From a virus, in IMG/VR virus record IMGVR_UViG_3300020160_000051, positions 1-34,407 of that record: a DNA stretch of 34,407 nucleotides. The stretch is one strand, 5' to 3'. The notes below the pieces were generated by a model. It was not told the DNA's origin, did no database searches, and saw only the letters and a program-made list of their open reading frames with translations. A program made the position numbers and the translations under genes. Each line of letters begins with the position of its first letter. Within the stretch, counting starts at the first letter, position 1. Shown one piece after another: positions 8,175 to 16,735 of the stretch.

Positions 8175-9536
8175 TCAGCTCCTTAATTCAAAGTCCAAGT
8201 CCGCCAAATGCGTTTGCAGGGCGGCCTTAATTTCTTCCAAACTCGCACGGTATTCGCCCAGCCGTTCTGGGTGCAGCGCCTTGAAATATGCGCTCTTGCC
8301 GTCTTCCCACCACGCGGTACACCCGAAACACTCGGGGGCGCTGATGCCTTTGTAGAAATCATACAGCGGGTTATATGGTGCGTCTACGGATGCGAGGAAA
8401 TCAAACACGTCTTGGTGCGACCAATCCTTGATCGGCAAACTCACGTGGTATGGCCCAGTATCACCTTCGGCGGGCACCGTGCCCGTATCGCACTTCTTTG
8501 TGCCACGAATCACGAGGTCAACGCCGTCGTAGATCATCTGCTCATGCAATGGGCGCATCAGGTTCTCAGCGCAGCAGTCAAAGCGGTTGGTGAGTCGTGG
8601 GCCGTCGAGGCCGTAGTAGCTGCCGATGTAGTGTGAGTTTGCTGGCACGAGGTCAGAGGGCGAACCATGCTTGGCACGCCACGCTTTCACGTCAGTCGTA
8701 ATCTCGATGAAGTTTGGCACAGTGGAGCGTACACGCTGCACTAGGTCTACGGTCTCAGGGCAGCCGTCACCAGTGTTCAGCCAATACACAGAGATGTATT
8801 TGGCGATGAACGGCTTGAGCAGGTACAGGCAGGCGAGGGAGTCCTTGCCACCAGAGAACTGCAACGCTGTCCTGCGACCCTTGAACGCGTGAGCGCGGGT
8901 GGACTTGCCGAACACCATGACACCATGGGAGAGCTTCTCCAGCAAAGGCATTACGCCCTGCACAGTTTCGCCCGGTGCGAGATGCTCGTCGTCCAGCGTG
9001 GCAACGACATCGAAGCCAATGGTCTCGGCGATGAGCCTAGCGTGCGACTTGCTGTAGCCTGTGTAATGCAGGGTTGACTTCAGCTCGGTAGCAACTGCTG
9101 CGGTGTCAGTGAAGATGTCGTGCAAGCACAACTTGCCGCCGGTCTTGAGCAGGCGGTGAGCCTCTTCGAGAACGTCAACAGCATCGCCATGGCCGAGGGC
9201 GTAAGCGAGCACAACACACGCGTACTCGTCAGGTGCCAAGCCAGTATCACTCATATCCGCAAGCACTTGAACAGTGTTGACAGGGGAGTGGCCGAGCTGC
9301 CAAGCGTGGATGTTGACCAGCGTGAATTGCAGGTCTGGGCGAATACTCAAAGCGATGCGTGCAAACTCACCAGTGCCAGAGCCCAAGTCAACGACCTTGG
9401 CCCCGTAGGGCAGGTCTAGCGCGGTGAGCATAGCTTCCACGTGACCTTGCTCGGTATCAGCTAACCGCCAAAAGTTCAGGAGTTTGACTCCCTCTTTGTT
9501 CAGCGTGGAAGTTGATTCGGTGATTGCATCCGTCAT
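8175..9536 (-). CDS. Fusion: SAM methyltransferase + PAPS-reductase-like PP-loop ATPase
   Basis: A 453-aa two-domain enzyme. Residues about 20-210 form a class I S-adenosylmethionine methyltransferase with motif I VVDLGSGTGE (D50-E57) and a later EEAHRLLKTGGKL segment typical of small-molecule-type methyltransferases. Residues about 222-450 form a PP-loop adenine-nucleotide alpha-hydrolase with SGGKDS (228-233) and PIKDWSHQDVFDFL (368-381), as in the PAPS reductase/DndC superfamily. Cysteines C321, C322, C349, C403 and C406 could bind metal or an Fe-S cluster. The C-terminal ECGLH motif of true assimilatory PAPS reductases is absent, so sulfate reduction is unlikely. Nucleotide or nucleic-acid modification is more plausible by inference. 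The ATG overlaps the preceding virion gene stop (ATGA), and the next gene starts three bases beyond its stop. Confidence 0.85.
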   Translation of the reverse strand: MTDAITESTSTLNKEGVKLLNFWRLADTEQGHVEAMLTALDLPYGAKVVDLGSGTGEFARIALSIRPDLQFTLVNIHAWQLGHSPVNTVQVLADMSDTGLAPDEYACVVLAYALGHGDAVDVLEEAHRLLKTGGKLCLHDIFTDTAAVATELKSTLHYTGYSKSHARLIAETIGFDVVATLDDEHLAPGETVQGVMPLLEKLSHGVMVFGKSTRAHAFKGRRTALQFSGGKDSLACLYLLKPFIAKYISVYWLNTGDGCPETVDLVQRVRSTVPNFIEITTDVKAWRAKHGSPSDLVPANSHYIGSYYGLDGPRLTNRFDCCAENLMRPLHEQMIYDGVDLVIRGTKKCDTGTVPAEGDTGPYHVSLPIKDWSHQDVFDFLASVDAPYNPLYDFYKGISAPECFGCTAWWEDGKSAYFKALHPERLGEYRASLEEIKAALQTHLADLDFELRS

Positions 9537-10321
9537 ACCGCGACAGCGCCTGCGCCGAGGATAGCGCCGTACATCTGGCCTTCGGCGTTCATTGCAGCGT
9601 TGTTCTGGCTGACTTGCGCGTTGAGCATTGTGCCTGTGCCTTGGATGCCCATCTGAGCGCCGCTCATCATGGTGCCTACGCCTTGGCCATACTGCTGCGC
9701 AAACGCGTTGCCCGGTGCCATGGCAGAGTTCAAGCCGGAAGTGCCAGCGCCGGTAGCGCCTTGGTATGCAGCAGTAGAAGCGCCAGCAAGGTTGCGGCCG
9801 AGGCCAGTAACGTCCATGCGGCGAGCCCAGCCCATTTGTTCAGCCTGAGTGCGTGCGCCTGTCATTGCCTGTGCGCGTTGTGCAGACAGGCCGAGAGCGT
9901 TTTGATTCTGCATGGCTAGGCCAGCGCCAGAGTTCATGTTGATACCACGAGCGGCTGCCGCGCGGGACGCCATGGCTTGAGTTTGCCCAAACGCTTGCGC
10001 AGATGCAGCTGCCGCTTCACGGGCAAGCTGTTCACGGTATCCGACAGTGCTAAATTCTTGAGCGTCTCGCGCAAGACCCTGCTCAATAGGGCGAAAGGTG
10101 CCCTTCTGGTAGTTGTAATAATCTTGCGCCTGCTGCATCTGCTGCTGCTGTGCTGATAGCTGCTGCTCATAGACACGCTGTGCAATAGGCTTCATCTCAC
10201 GGTACTGCTGCTGTGCAATATCCATCTGGCGGTTGCCCAGACGTTCAGACACCTCGGCGGCGTACTGGTTAGCAGCGGCCATAGCCGTATAGTCTGGTGC
10301 TGGTGCTGATTTTCCACCCAT
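9533..10321 (-). CDS. Internal virion protein (T7 gp14-like position)
   Basis: A 262-aa protein. Residues 1-100 are helical and Gln-rich (long runs of Gln with Tyr and Met), followed by Ala-rich helices. Residues about 160-262 are Gly/Ala/Met/Gln-rich and weakly hydrophobic. This composition is typical of the small ejection protein that forms the outer-membrane pore in podoviruses. A strong AAGGAG precedes the ATG by six bases. It sits directly after the GNAT-like gene and before the methyltransferase fusion, which it overlaps by four bases. Assignment is by composition and order, since T7 gp14 homologues diverge strongly in sequence. Confidence 0.65.
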   Translation of the reverse strand: MGGKSAPAPDYTAMAAANQYAAEVSERLGNRQMDIAQQQYREMKPIAQRVYEQQLSAQQQQMQQAQDYYNYQKGTFRPIEQGLARDAQEFSTVGYREQLAREAAAASAQAFGQTQAMASRAAAARGINMNSGAGLAMQNQNALGLSAQRAQAMTGARTQAEQMGWARRMDVTGLGRNLAGASTAAYQGATGAGTSGLNSAMAPGNAFAQQYGQGVGTMMSGAQMGIQGTGTMLNAQVSQNNAAMNAEGQMYGAILGAGAVAV

Positions 10322-10324
10322 GAA

Positions 10325-10741
10325 TTACTCCTTGCGCAGCCAGCGACACTTGTCGGGCCACATAACCAAAACGTGCATGTCAGCGCCGGGTGCGCCGTCT
10401 TTCATCACAAACTCTTCCTCGAAACCGAGGTGTTTGTCAAATGCCAGTATTTTAGGCTCATTCGAGGGAACCATGCCAGTTAATCTTTTCAACTTGCAGA
10501 AATCAAATGCGTACTTGCAACCATGCTCGATGAGCAAGGGAGTGGCCCGGCTGAACCTAGATACGGCAATGTGGCACGTAGCGTTCGCCCCGTTGAAGTT
10601 GTTGAACACCACCCCAGCGATGATTTCGCCGTCACGGACGATGCCGAGGGCGTAGAAGCTGCCCCACTCACAGGTTTGGCCGACCTGCTGGGCGACCCAT
10701 GCGCCTATGGCTTCCTTCTGGTCGAAAACGAGTGTGTCCAT
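10325..10741 (-). CDS. GNAT-family acetyltransferase-like protein
   Basis: A 138-aa protein with the outline of a GNAT fold. A strand pair around residues 30-60 (GIVRDGEIIAGVVFNNFNG, then CHIAVSR) is followed by a helix and by LTGMVPSNEPKILAFDKHLGF at 88-107, which corresponds to the C-terminal GNAT motif. The usual acetyl-CoA pyrophosphate loop (Q/RxxGxG/A) is not clear, so catalysis is uncertain. Similar proteins are common among podovirus virion genes, where they may be structural or may modify host or virion proteins. There is no clear ribosome-binding site. The gene starts eight bases after the upstream fibre gene and is probably coupled to it. Confidence 0.75.
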   Translation of the reverse strand: MDTLVFDQKEAIGAWVAQQVGQTCEWGSFYALGIVRDGEIIAGVVFNNFNGANATCHIAVSRFSRATPLLIEHGCKYAFDFCKLKRLTGMVPSNEPKILAFDKHLGFEEEFVMKDGAPGADMHVLVMWPDKCRWLRKE

Positions 10742-10748
10742 GGCGTGA

Positions 10749-12089
10749 TTATGGCTGGTATTTGCTTGTGTCGATTACCATCACAGAGCTATTAGACGCA
10801 ATATTTAGCGTGTTTGGTAGGGGTGTGCCGTTGTATGTCGTAGCACCAAAAACCTGTGCGCCGACTTTGCAAATCTTATATTGTGACGTACCCGGAACTG
10901 GCCGAGCTGCTACCGACACCCCCATCGACGAACCATACCCAGAACCTTGGCTGTAAATCTTAATGTACCCAGACCCAGTAGTTAAGCTAGAGTTCCAGTT
11001 CATTAAACAACGCCCAACGACTGGAGAGTACGTTGCGAAATTTGTGGGCGTCTGCCCAAATAAGTAGTCGCCCGTTATCCAATCGCCAGTTAACGGGTCA
11101 TACGCGTTACTGTTGTTGTACGCTGAAATAATGCCTAGCGCGGATAGCTCTAAAAGCCTGCGGTTAGTCGTAAAAGTAAGCGCACCACTCTCATCATAAG
11201 CGTGCATACCAAACGAAGCGCCTACAGAATCAGAGCTACGAATCTTCCTAAAATAGTACATGTGAAACGTGTTGTCTGGGATATACGATGCTGTGTTGTC
11301 AGCCTTGATCTGCAAGGCCGCCCGAACAAAAATCTTAGACAAGTTTGAGCTTACGTACAGCGTAGCCGCAGTAGAGGGGGCAGACGCACGTGGGGGCGTA
11401 AAGTTTACAGTCCAGCGGTACGCACTAATATAGGTTATAGATTGAACAGTGTATACGTCTCCAAGGCCTTGGTAAGTAATAGCCTCTTGTCCGATTGTGT
11501 TGTACCCAACGACCTGCAAGTTTGCGGTAGGGCCGAACTGAAACTGATCGCCGACACAAAGCTGCGGAATCATGCGGTTGCGTTTGGACATTGTCACAGT
11601 ACCAGCGTTCGCCAGTAGCGGGTTGCTAGCGTTACCCGGGTCGCCGCGCAACACTAAACCACCTATGAACTGGTCTCCCTGCCCGACGCTGCCTATACCC
11701 CATTGCACGCCTACAGTCATAGAAGAAGTCCCGCCTCCAGCATTAGCGACAAACGTACTGCCAACATACCAAGCGTTAACAGCGCCTGATTTAATCGACT
11801 TGTAAATGTGAGTAACGGCAGTTGGGATTGGGCCAGTTGTGAATGGGAGGATAGCGGCAGTTGAAGCTGCGTCGTCAGTATTGTCGATACTGGTGTCGTC
11901 TATGCGGAAGTCAATAAACCCACCAGCGCCAGATTGGCCGTTAAGTGTGCCGAGATAACTACGGGTAGCCCCGACAGTAACTTTCTCTACCCCAGTATGT
12001 TTCGTGGAGCCGCCGAACACAAAACTACCAGTTGAAGCGCTCATAACTGGCTGCCCGTACGCGTCGGAAATATCTAAGCCAAATGTCAT
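10749..12089 (-). CDS. Tail fibre / receptor-binding-type protein
   Basis: A 446-aa protein predicted to be rich in beta strand (many Ser, Thr, Gly, Tyr and Asn) with no enzyme motif or signal peptide. It begins MTFGLDISDAYGQPVMS. The same xFGLxxxxxxG opening occurs in the upstream 142-aa gene and resembles the start of fibre proteins in other phages. It overlaps the upstream gene by ATGA. It lies between the 349-aa fibre gene and the GNAT-like gene, so a tail fibre or tip role is likely. The receptor cannot be predicted. Confidence 0.6.
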   Translation of the reverse strand: MTFGLDISDAYGQPVMSASTGSFVFGGSTKHTGVEKVTVGATRSYLGTLNGQSGAGGFIDFRIDDTSIDNTDDAASTAAILPFTTGPIPTAVTHIYKSIKSGAVNAWYVGSTFVANAGGGTSSMTVGVQWGIGSVGQGDQFIGGLVLRGDPGNASNPLLANAGTVTMSKRNRMIPQLCVGDQFQFGPTANLQVVGYNTIGQEAITYQGLGDVYTVQSITYISAYRWTVNFTPPRASAPSTAATLYVSSNLSKIFVRAALQIKADNTASYIPDNTFHMYYFRKIRSSDSVGASFGMHAYDESGALTFTTNRRLLELSALGIISAYNNSNAYDPLTGDWITGDYLFGQTPTNFATYSPVVGRCLMNWNSSLTTGSGYIKIYSQGSGYGSSMGVSVAARPVPGTSQYKICKVGAQVFGATTYNGTPLPNTLNIASNSSVMVIDTSKYQP

Positions 12090-12514
12090 TTAATCCCCAA
12101 AATTAGCACGTTGTAAGATTGGTACATGGTTATACCAGTGGCAGTAAAATCTCTGTTTATGTTCCACTGGCCGCTGTGGCTCCGCACTCGAAGGGTTGTG
12201 CCTGTCAAAGTTACTGTAGGGCTGCGGTAATTCGGCATAAACACAGTATCGTACCCACCAAACCACCAAAAGAACAGCGGATTACCCATGCAACCGCTAC
12301 AGCCTGTATGGATTACAGCAAACGCAAATTGTGTATACCCAGCGCTCTCGGCAGAAAAGTCAATATCAACATAGTTATACACAGGGTTCTGGTAGTCATC
12401 AGTTATCTCGACAAGTTTTTGCTTTATCAGGACGCCAGCATGAAGCGCCTGCGTATCGGTATACGTAAGCGATTCCCCTTCTTTACCTCCCTGAACAGCT
12501 AGTCCAAAAGTCAT
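12086..12514 (-). CDS. Small tail-fibre-associated protein with MTFGL start
   Basis: A 142-aa beta-rich protein with no recognised catalytic motif. The first residues (MTFGL) match the start of the following 446-aa protein, suggesting either a shared attachment motif or an old duplication. The middle contains an aromatic, Cys-containing segment (HTGCSGCMGNPLFFWWFGG). AGGT lies upstream of the ATG at 12514. Its stop overlaps the next start (ATGA), so the two are probably made in fixed proportion. It is likely a fibre accessory or tip protein. Confidence 0.55.
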   Translation of the reverse strand: MTFGLAVQGGKEGESLTYTDTQALHAGVLIKQKLVEITDDYQNPVYNYVDIDFSAESAGYTQFAFAVIHTGCSGCMGNPLFFWWFGGYDTVFMPNYRSPTVTLTGTTLRVRSHSGQWNINRDFTATGITMYQSYNVLILGIK

Positions 12515-12523
12515 TATGTTTAC

Positions 12524-13573
12524 CTATGCTAAGTTACCGATCTTTACCCGAAGCACGCTGTTGCTATACACGCGAATGTTCTGTGTTGCCCCGTCAATAA
12601 TGATGTAGTTGCCAGAGTTGTTTGGGTCTGTAAACTTGATATTGCCAGCGGTAATATCGCCCATATTAGCTTTGATAGCCGACAAAGAGTTAATTGTCGC
12701 AGTATCCATTTTCGCAAACGAGATGTCCGCTGTTTTGATCTTTGCGTTGGTGATAGAGCCATCAGCGATACGTGCAATGTTTAGCAACCCGCTCTGGATT
12801 ACCGCAGTATCTATGTTCGTCACCTTGGCGTTAATCACCGTAGAAGACAAAACATCGGCCGAAACTGTTCCAGCAGTCAATTTATCCGCGCTGAGGCTTG
12901 CGATCTTCGCGTCGTCAATCGCAGCGTTAGCAATCTTTGCGTTGGTTATGACACCGTCGTAGATAAAGGCAGCCTTCATGTAGGTGCCAGCAGGTACAGT
13001 AACACCGCCGATTACTTGCGGCGCGTCAAGTTGAAAAAACGGTGCTTCGCTAGTCGAACCATACGCATCGGCCAACACATCCATCGTATACGCTAAATCT
13101 GCGCCTGTTGTAGCCGGAGTTCCTAGCGTAGCGTTGTACGGGCCGGTAGTAAATTGAGTATTTACAAAACGAACCCAGTAGTACCGCGTCTTATCGGGGC
13201 CAAGTGAATCTGTGTAAATCGCGCCGGGGGACTGCCCGATCAGAACGGCTGCGCCGATGTCGTCAGTGTCAGCGCCCCACACTTCAGCGTACGCGTGCGT
13301 TGGATACTCAGGCAAATCCCACGTTACTATCACATTCTGAATTGCCGCAGACGCAGCAACATTAGTAGGCGCAGGTGGTGGGCCTAGAGATATTGTCTCA
13401 GTTGTGGGGGACAGCTCACCACGCGAGTCAATGTTAGCGATACCAGCGTCAACCAGCTCTTTCGCCGTGATGAGGCGACCCGCGCCACCACCGTTTACGA
13501 GGTCACGCAAGCGGTCTACGAAGTTGCGTAGGTCTCGCGGGATGCTGGATGTGACGGTAGGTAGATTAGACAT
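12524..13573 (-). CDS. Central tail fibre protein with FN3-like and lambda J-type repeats
   Basis: A 349-aa protein. Residues about 65-160 look like a fibronectin-III-type beta sandwich (PPPAPTNVAASAAIQNVIVTWD, then TRYYWVRFVNT). Residues about 195-310 carry repeated xITNAKIxxAxI and ADKLTAGT units, like the C-terminal region of lambda gpJ-type central fibres. The end (NSGNYIIIDGATQNIRVYSN) resembles a fibre-tip beta domain. It overlaps the nozzle-like gene by eight bases. The likely role is a host-recognition fibre attached to the nozzle. The motif resemblance is visible, while the attachment point is inference from order. Confidence 0.7.
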   Translation of the reverse strand: MSNLPTVTSSIPRDLRNFVDRLRDLVNGGGAGRLITAKELVDAGIANIDSRGELSPTTETISLGPPPAPTNVAASAAIQNVIVTWDLPEYPTHAYAEVWGADTDDIGAAVLIGQSPGAIYTDSLGPDKTRYYWVRFVNTQFTTGPYNATLGTPATTGADLAYTMDVLADAYGSTSEAPFFQLDAPQVIGGVTVPAGTYMKAAFIYDGVITNAKIANAAIDDAKIASLSADKLTAGTVSADVLSSTVINAKVTNIDTAVIQSGLLNIARIADGSITNAKIKTADISFAKMDTATINSLSAIKANMGDITAGNIKFTDPNNSGNYIIIDGATQNIRVYSNSVLRVKIGNLA

Positions 13574-16082
13574 CGCTCAATTCCATCATGTTCTGTGCCA
13601 TGGCGAAACCAAACACCTCGGCGCTGCCTTCAATTTGCACTTCCCAGTCACGACCAGATACCGCTGCAAGGCGGAACGGTGTGCGGTCGGCAGCAACGTG
13701 GGTGTACGCAAGAGTGTTGTCTACATAGAACTTCACGGTCACAGGGTATGCCTCAGCCTCAAGCTGCGCACAAGCCATGCTGAGTGGCTTGGGGAACGTG
13801 AACTTCTTGGAGCGCCACACGTAGGATTTTGCAGCCCCCTCAAACCATGGCTTGACGGCACGGGTTTCTCCAACTACGAACAACTTATCCACTTGAAGGT
13901 CGTTGAAGCCCGCAGTGGCGTAGATGGATGTCGTGATGAGCGCACCAGATGTAAGGTCGTAAACGAAGCTGCCCTGAGTTGTGCCGTTGTCGTAGAAGCC
14001 GATGTACTTCAGGTCATGCTGGTAGGCATGGATGGAGTCAGGCTTAAAGAACGACTGCCACTGGGCGCGAGTGAAATACTGCTCGGTGACAATCTTAGAG
14101 CCGTTTGATGACAACATCACCAGACCGTCTGGGCTGGCGTAGAAAACCGCACCGTTGGTGCTCACAATGCTGCGCTTTGACGCGCAAGACTGTTCGAGGT
14201 CAGACTTGACCACAGTCATGGAATCTGGGTGGCCACCTTGGATGAGGTATGGCGTGCCAGTTGTCAACACAGCGAGAGTTGTGTCCATGCGGCCAAGACC
14301 GACGACGGGGTAGTCCAATGCCTGCTGATATTGCGCAGGCCATGCGTGTGGGTGGTACGGGTCACAGAAATACACATCGCGGCCAGAGAAACCAGCCATC
14401 ACGCCACCGGGCATGTTGATGAGACCGCGCAGGGTTGCGGGAGGCATGCTCCATGTCAAACTTGGAATTTCTTCACCGAGCTCCGTTGCAGACTTGCTGT
14501 CGATGTAAGTAGAGTCAGAAGACGCAATCTCAGCGACAAACAAAAACGTGCCTGTGGTCGAACGGTAAATACGGCGGTGCGTCGTGACATAGCCTGACGG
14601 CACGGCTGAAAAACCAGTCAATGTGACCCGCTGGTTAACAGCGACATCCACGCTGATAGGAGTTTCTGTGCATGGAGCAGACTCAAACTCGAAACCAGAC
14701 TCTTTGCTTACGTTTGTGTATGTGTAAACCCGTGTCTCAGCGCTATCTGACCCTACGCCAGAATTTCGCTCCGTGTAGTCATTCACAGTCGGGTAATCAC
14801 CTGCACGAATCCGTAGAGAGGCAAATGTACCTGCCAACTCTGTCTGGACTATAGCAATGCGAGACGACAGCCCGTAGTACGTTACGGACATGCCGAAGAA
14901 CAACAAAGGAGTAAGCGCGGTTACGTCTGAACTAGCAGCGATGGGTAATTTACGCTCTTGCTCGCCGTTTACTGTAAAGGCGATGTAGTTGTCTGACAGC
15001 AGCGCCATATCCTGTGGAGTTATGACAACCATAGCCTGCATGGAGGTCTCATACCCGTTAACTAGCTGCGTGTTAGCTACAGCGGAACCAGCCATGCGCT
15101 TGTACTCGATGAAGTCCGAAGCGCCACCACCAGCCGACCCCGGTGTCAGGATAACGCAGTTGCCGTACGCTGTGGCGGTCACACCGGAGGAAGTCAGAGC
15201 AGCCGCGCAAGCTGCGGCGTTGGCGAACGAGCCAGACGCTGTGTAGGTCTTCTGCACGCCCGCGCTAGTTCGCACAGTGATTACGTTACCACTGCTGACT
15301 GAGCCTATTTCACTGTCTTCGATGACGACATAAGCTGAGGTATTTGCTTCGCCAGTGTCACTCTTGTCGAGACTGGAGTTATAGGTAAACGTACCGTCGG
15401 TATCTACCCTTGTGCCAGTTTGAGTACGAACTTTAAACGCAACGAGTTCATTAGCACCTGTACGGGTGACGATTATGTTGCCGCCGCTAGCTACCGCGTC
15501 GATGTCTGTCAGGGCTGTGAGCTGCGCCGCAATGGCCGAAGCCGTTAGTGTGGTTACGGTCACATCCTCCCACGTGGTTCCATCAAGGCTTACGCCAACC
15601 TTAAACCCAGACTCCAGAGCTCCTATGTCGGACGAAAGAATAGTGGCAGTGGCCGCAGTGTTAGTGACAGCCGTAGCGAGCGCATTGGTGGGGGCAGGGA
15701 GGCCAAGAGGGCGAGAAACCGATGGGTAGCCAGAGCCGGACAGCGCAAGGGCCGCGTAGGTCGCTTTAGGCTGCACGCCGTCTGTGTAGAACGTCCACTC
15801 AGAAGTGTCACCAGCAATCTGGCTACGAACCACGTCAACGTCGGTAGTCCAGTGGAACCAATATTCTGAATCCGATGGGGCCGACTGACCAAAGCGGTAG
15901 ATGGTCTGTGGTGTACCCACCTTGGTGAGCGTAGCCGCAGTCGAGCCAACGTCAGGAAAAGGGAAGAGGCCCCCCGAGAAAACTGCGCAATCCAGCGCTA
16001 CCTGTGCTTGTGTGTCAGCAAGATAACGTGGCGGAGTCTTTGGCGAGATGCCGCCAAAGTTCGAGATTTTAACGATTGCCAT
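13566..16082 (-). CDS. Tail nozzle-like protein (T7 gp12-type)
   Basis: An 838-aa beta-rich protein beginning MAIVKISNFGGISPKTPPRYLADTQAQVA. This opening is one I associate with the large tail tubular/nozzle proteins of podoviruses, close to the 794-aa length of T7 gp12. The body holds many short beta strands, and a segment around residues 560-640 (GLINMPGGVMAGFSGRDVYF, then AWPAQYQQALDYPVVGLG) is typical of the beta-propeller/platform part. AAAGGAAG lies upstream of the ATG. It follows the endolysin gene rather than an adaptor gene, an unusual location compared with T7. Confidence 0.75.
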   Translation of the reverse strand: MAIVKISNFGGISPKTPPRYLADTQAQVALDCAVFSGGLFPFPDVGSTAATLTKVGTPQTIYRFGQSAPSDSEYWFHWTTDVDVVRSQIAGDTSEWTFYTDGVQPKATYAALALSGSGYPSVSRPLGLPAPTNALATAVTNTAATATILSSDIGALESGFKVGVSLDGTTWEDVTVTTLTASAIAAQLTALTDIDAVASGGNIIVTRTGANELVAFKVRTQTGTRVDTDGTFTYNSSLDKSDTGEANTSAYVVIEDSEIGSVSSGNVITVRTSAGVQKTYTASGSFANAAACAAALTSSGVTATAYGNCVILTPGSAGGGASDFIEYKRMAGSAVANTQLVNGYETSMQAMVVITPQDMALLSDNYIAFTVNGEQERKLPIAASSDVTALTPLLFFGMSVTYYGLSSRIAIVQTELAGTFASLRIRAGDYPTVNDYTERNSGVGSDSAETRVYTYTNVSKESGFEFESAPCTETPISVDVAVNQRVTLTGFSAVPSGYVTTHRRIYRSTTGTFLFVAEIASSDSTYIDSKSATELGEEIPSLTWSMPPATLRGLINMPGGVMAGFSGRDVYFCDPYHPHAWPAQYQQALDYPVVGLGRMDTTLAVLTTGTPYLIQGGHPDSMTVVKSDLEQSCASKRSIVSTNGAVFYASPDGLVMLSSNGSKIVTEQYFTRAQWQSFFKPDSIHAYQHDLKYIGFYDNGTTQGSFVYDLTSGALITTSIYATAGFNDLQVDKLFVVGETRAVKPWFEGAAKSYVWRSKKFTFPKPLSMACAQLEAEAYPVTVKFYVDNTLAYTHVAADRTPFRLAAVSGRDWEVQIEGSAEVFGFAMAQNMMELSDV

Positions 16083-16120
16083 ACGGGCTTCCTTTAAGCT
16101 ACTGGCTTAATTGTAGAGCT

Positions 16121-16735
16121 TCAAGCCAGTGCTGTGCCAGTATCAATCACCGCCATGGCATGTGTTGTGTGCTTAACGCGGTCGTCGAGGCCGATGGTGC
16201 CACCGTTGATCTTCTTGGTCAGGGCAGTCCAGTTGGCAGCCTCAGCCAATTCGTTGCAACCGTGCGTGCTCCAGAACCAGCCAGCAGTCAGCGCAGCGTA
16301 CTTCGGTGTGGACACCAGATCAGGGTTCATCACAAAGTCAACGCCGAGGGCCTTGCTTGCGTGAAAGTAGTTGCTATGCCCAGTTAATTGGATACATCCG
16401 CGTCCACGAAAACGGAATCCATCCCCAGACGCCTCGTCTCGGTTGCCCATACGACCGCCGTAAACCATGTTGGCGATGCGCTTCGGATTTTTCTCGTATG
16501 CGTTGGCAATCTCTTGCGTTGGGAAACGCTTGGGCCACAGCTTCATCAGCGTGGCCGCGCGGTAGTTAAGGTTCTCCTCCAAGATGCGGAAGTTGCCGCA
16601 CTCATGGCCGCACTGGCCAATGAAGGCCGCCTGCTGGCGAGGTGTCAGGATGTTGAAACGGGTGAAGGTTTCGTTGAGCGCATCAACCCACTCAGGGCCG
16701 ATGTGCATTGCTTTGAGTTGTTCAGCGTTGACCAT
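16121..16735 (-). CDS. Endolysin, GH19 chitinase-like muramidase
   Basis: A 204-aa peptidoglycan hydrolase of the GH19 (chitinase-like) fold. GHECGNF at 43-49 contains the probable catalytic acid E45, and EENLNYRA at 53-60 carries the second conserved Glu. GRGCIQLTGHSNY at 111-123 is the conserved substrate-cleft segment. There is no signal peptide or SAR segment, so it should accumulate in the cytoplasm and need a holin for release. A GGGAGG sequence precedes the ATG, and the start overlaps the spanin gene by 14 bases. Size and motifs fit phage GH19 endolysins, and confidence is high. Confidence 0.92.
   Translation of the reverse strand: MVNAEQLKAMHIGPEWVDALNETFTRFNILTPRQQAAFIGQCGHECGNFRILEENLNYRAATLMKLWPKRFPTQEIANAYEKNPKRIANMVYGGRMGNRDEASGDGFRFRGRGCIQLTGHSNYFHASKALGVDFVMNPDLVSTPKYAALTAGWFWSTHGCNELAEAANWTALTKKINGGTIGLDDRVKHTTHAMAVIDTGTALA

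Noticed and set aside
8175-9536. Assimilatory sulfate-reduction auxiliary gene (true PAPS reductase)
   Set aside because: The PP-loop is present, but the C-terminal ECGLH redox motif is absent and a methyltransferase domain is fused, so a sulfate-reducing role is not supported.
16083-16120. Promoter before the nozzle-like gene
   Set aside because: A TACAAT hexamer is present on the minus strand, but no acceptable -35 lies at 16-18 bases, so I do not call a promoter.
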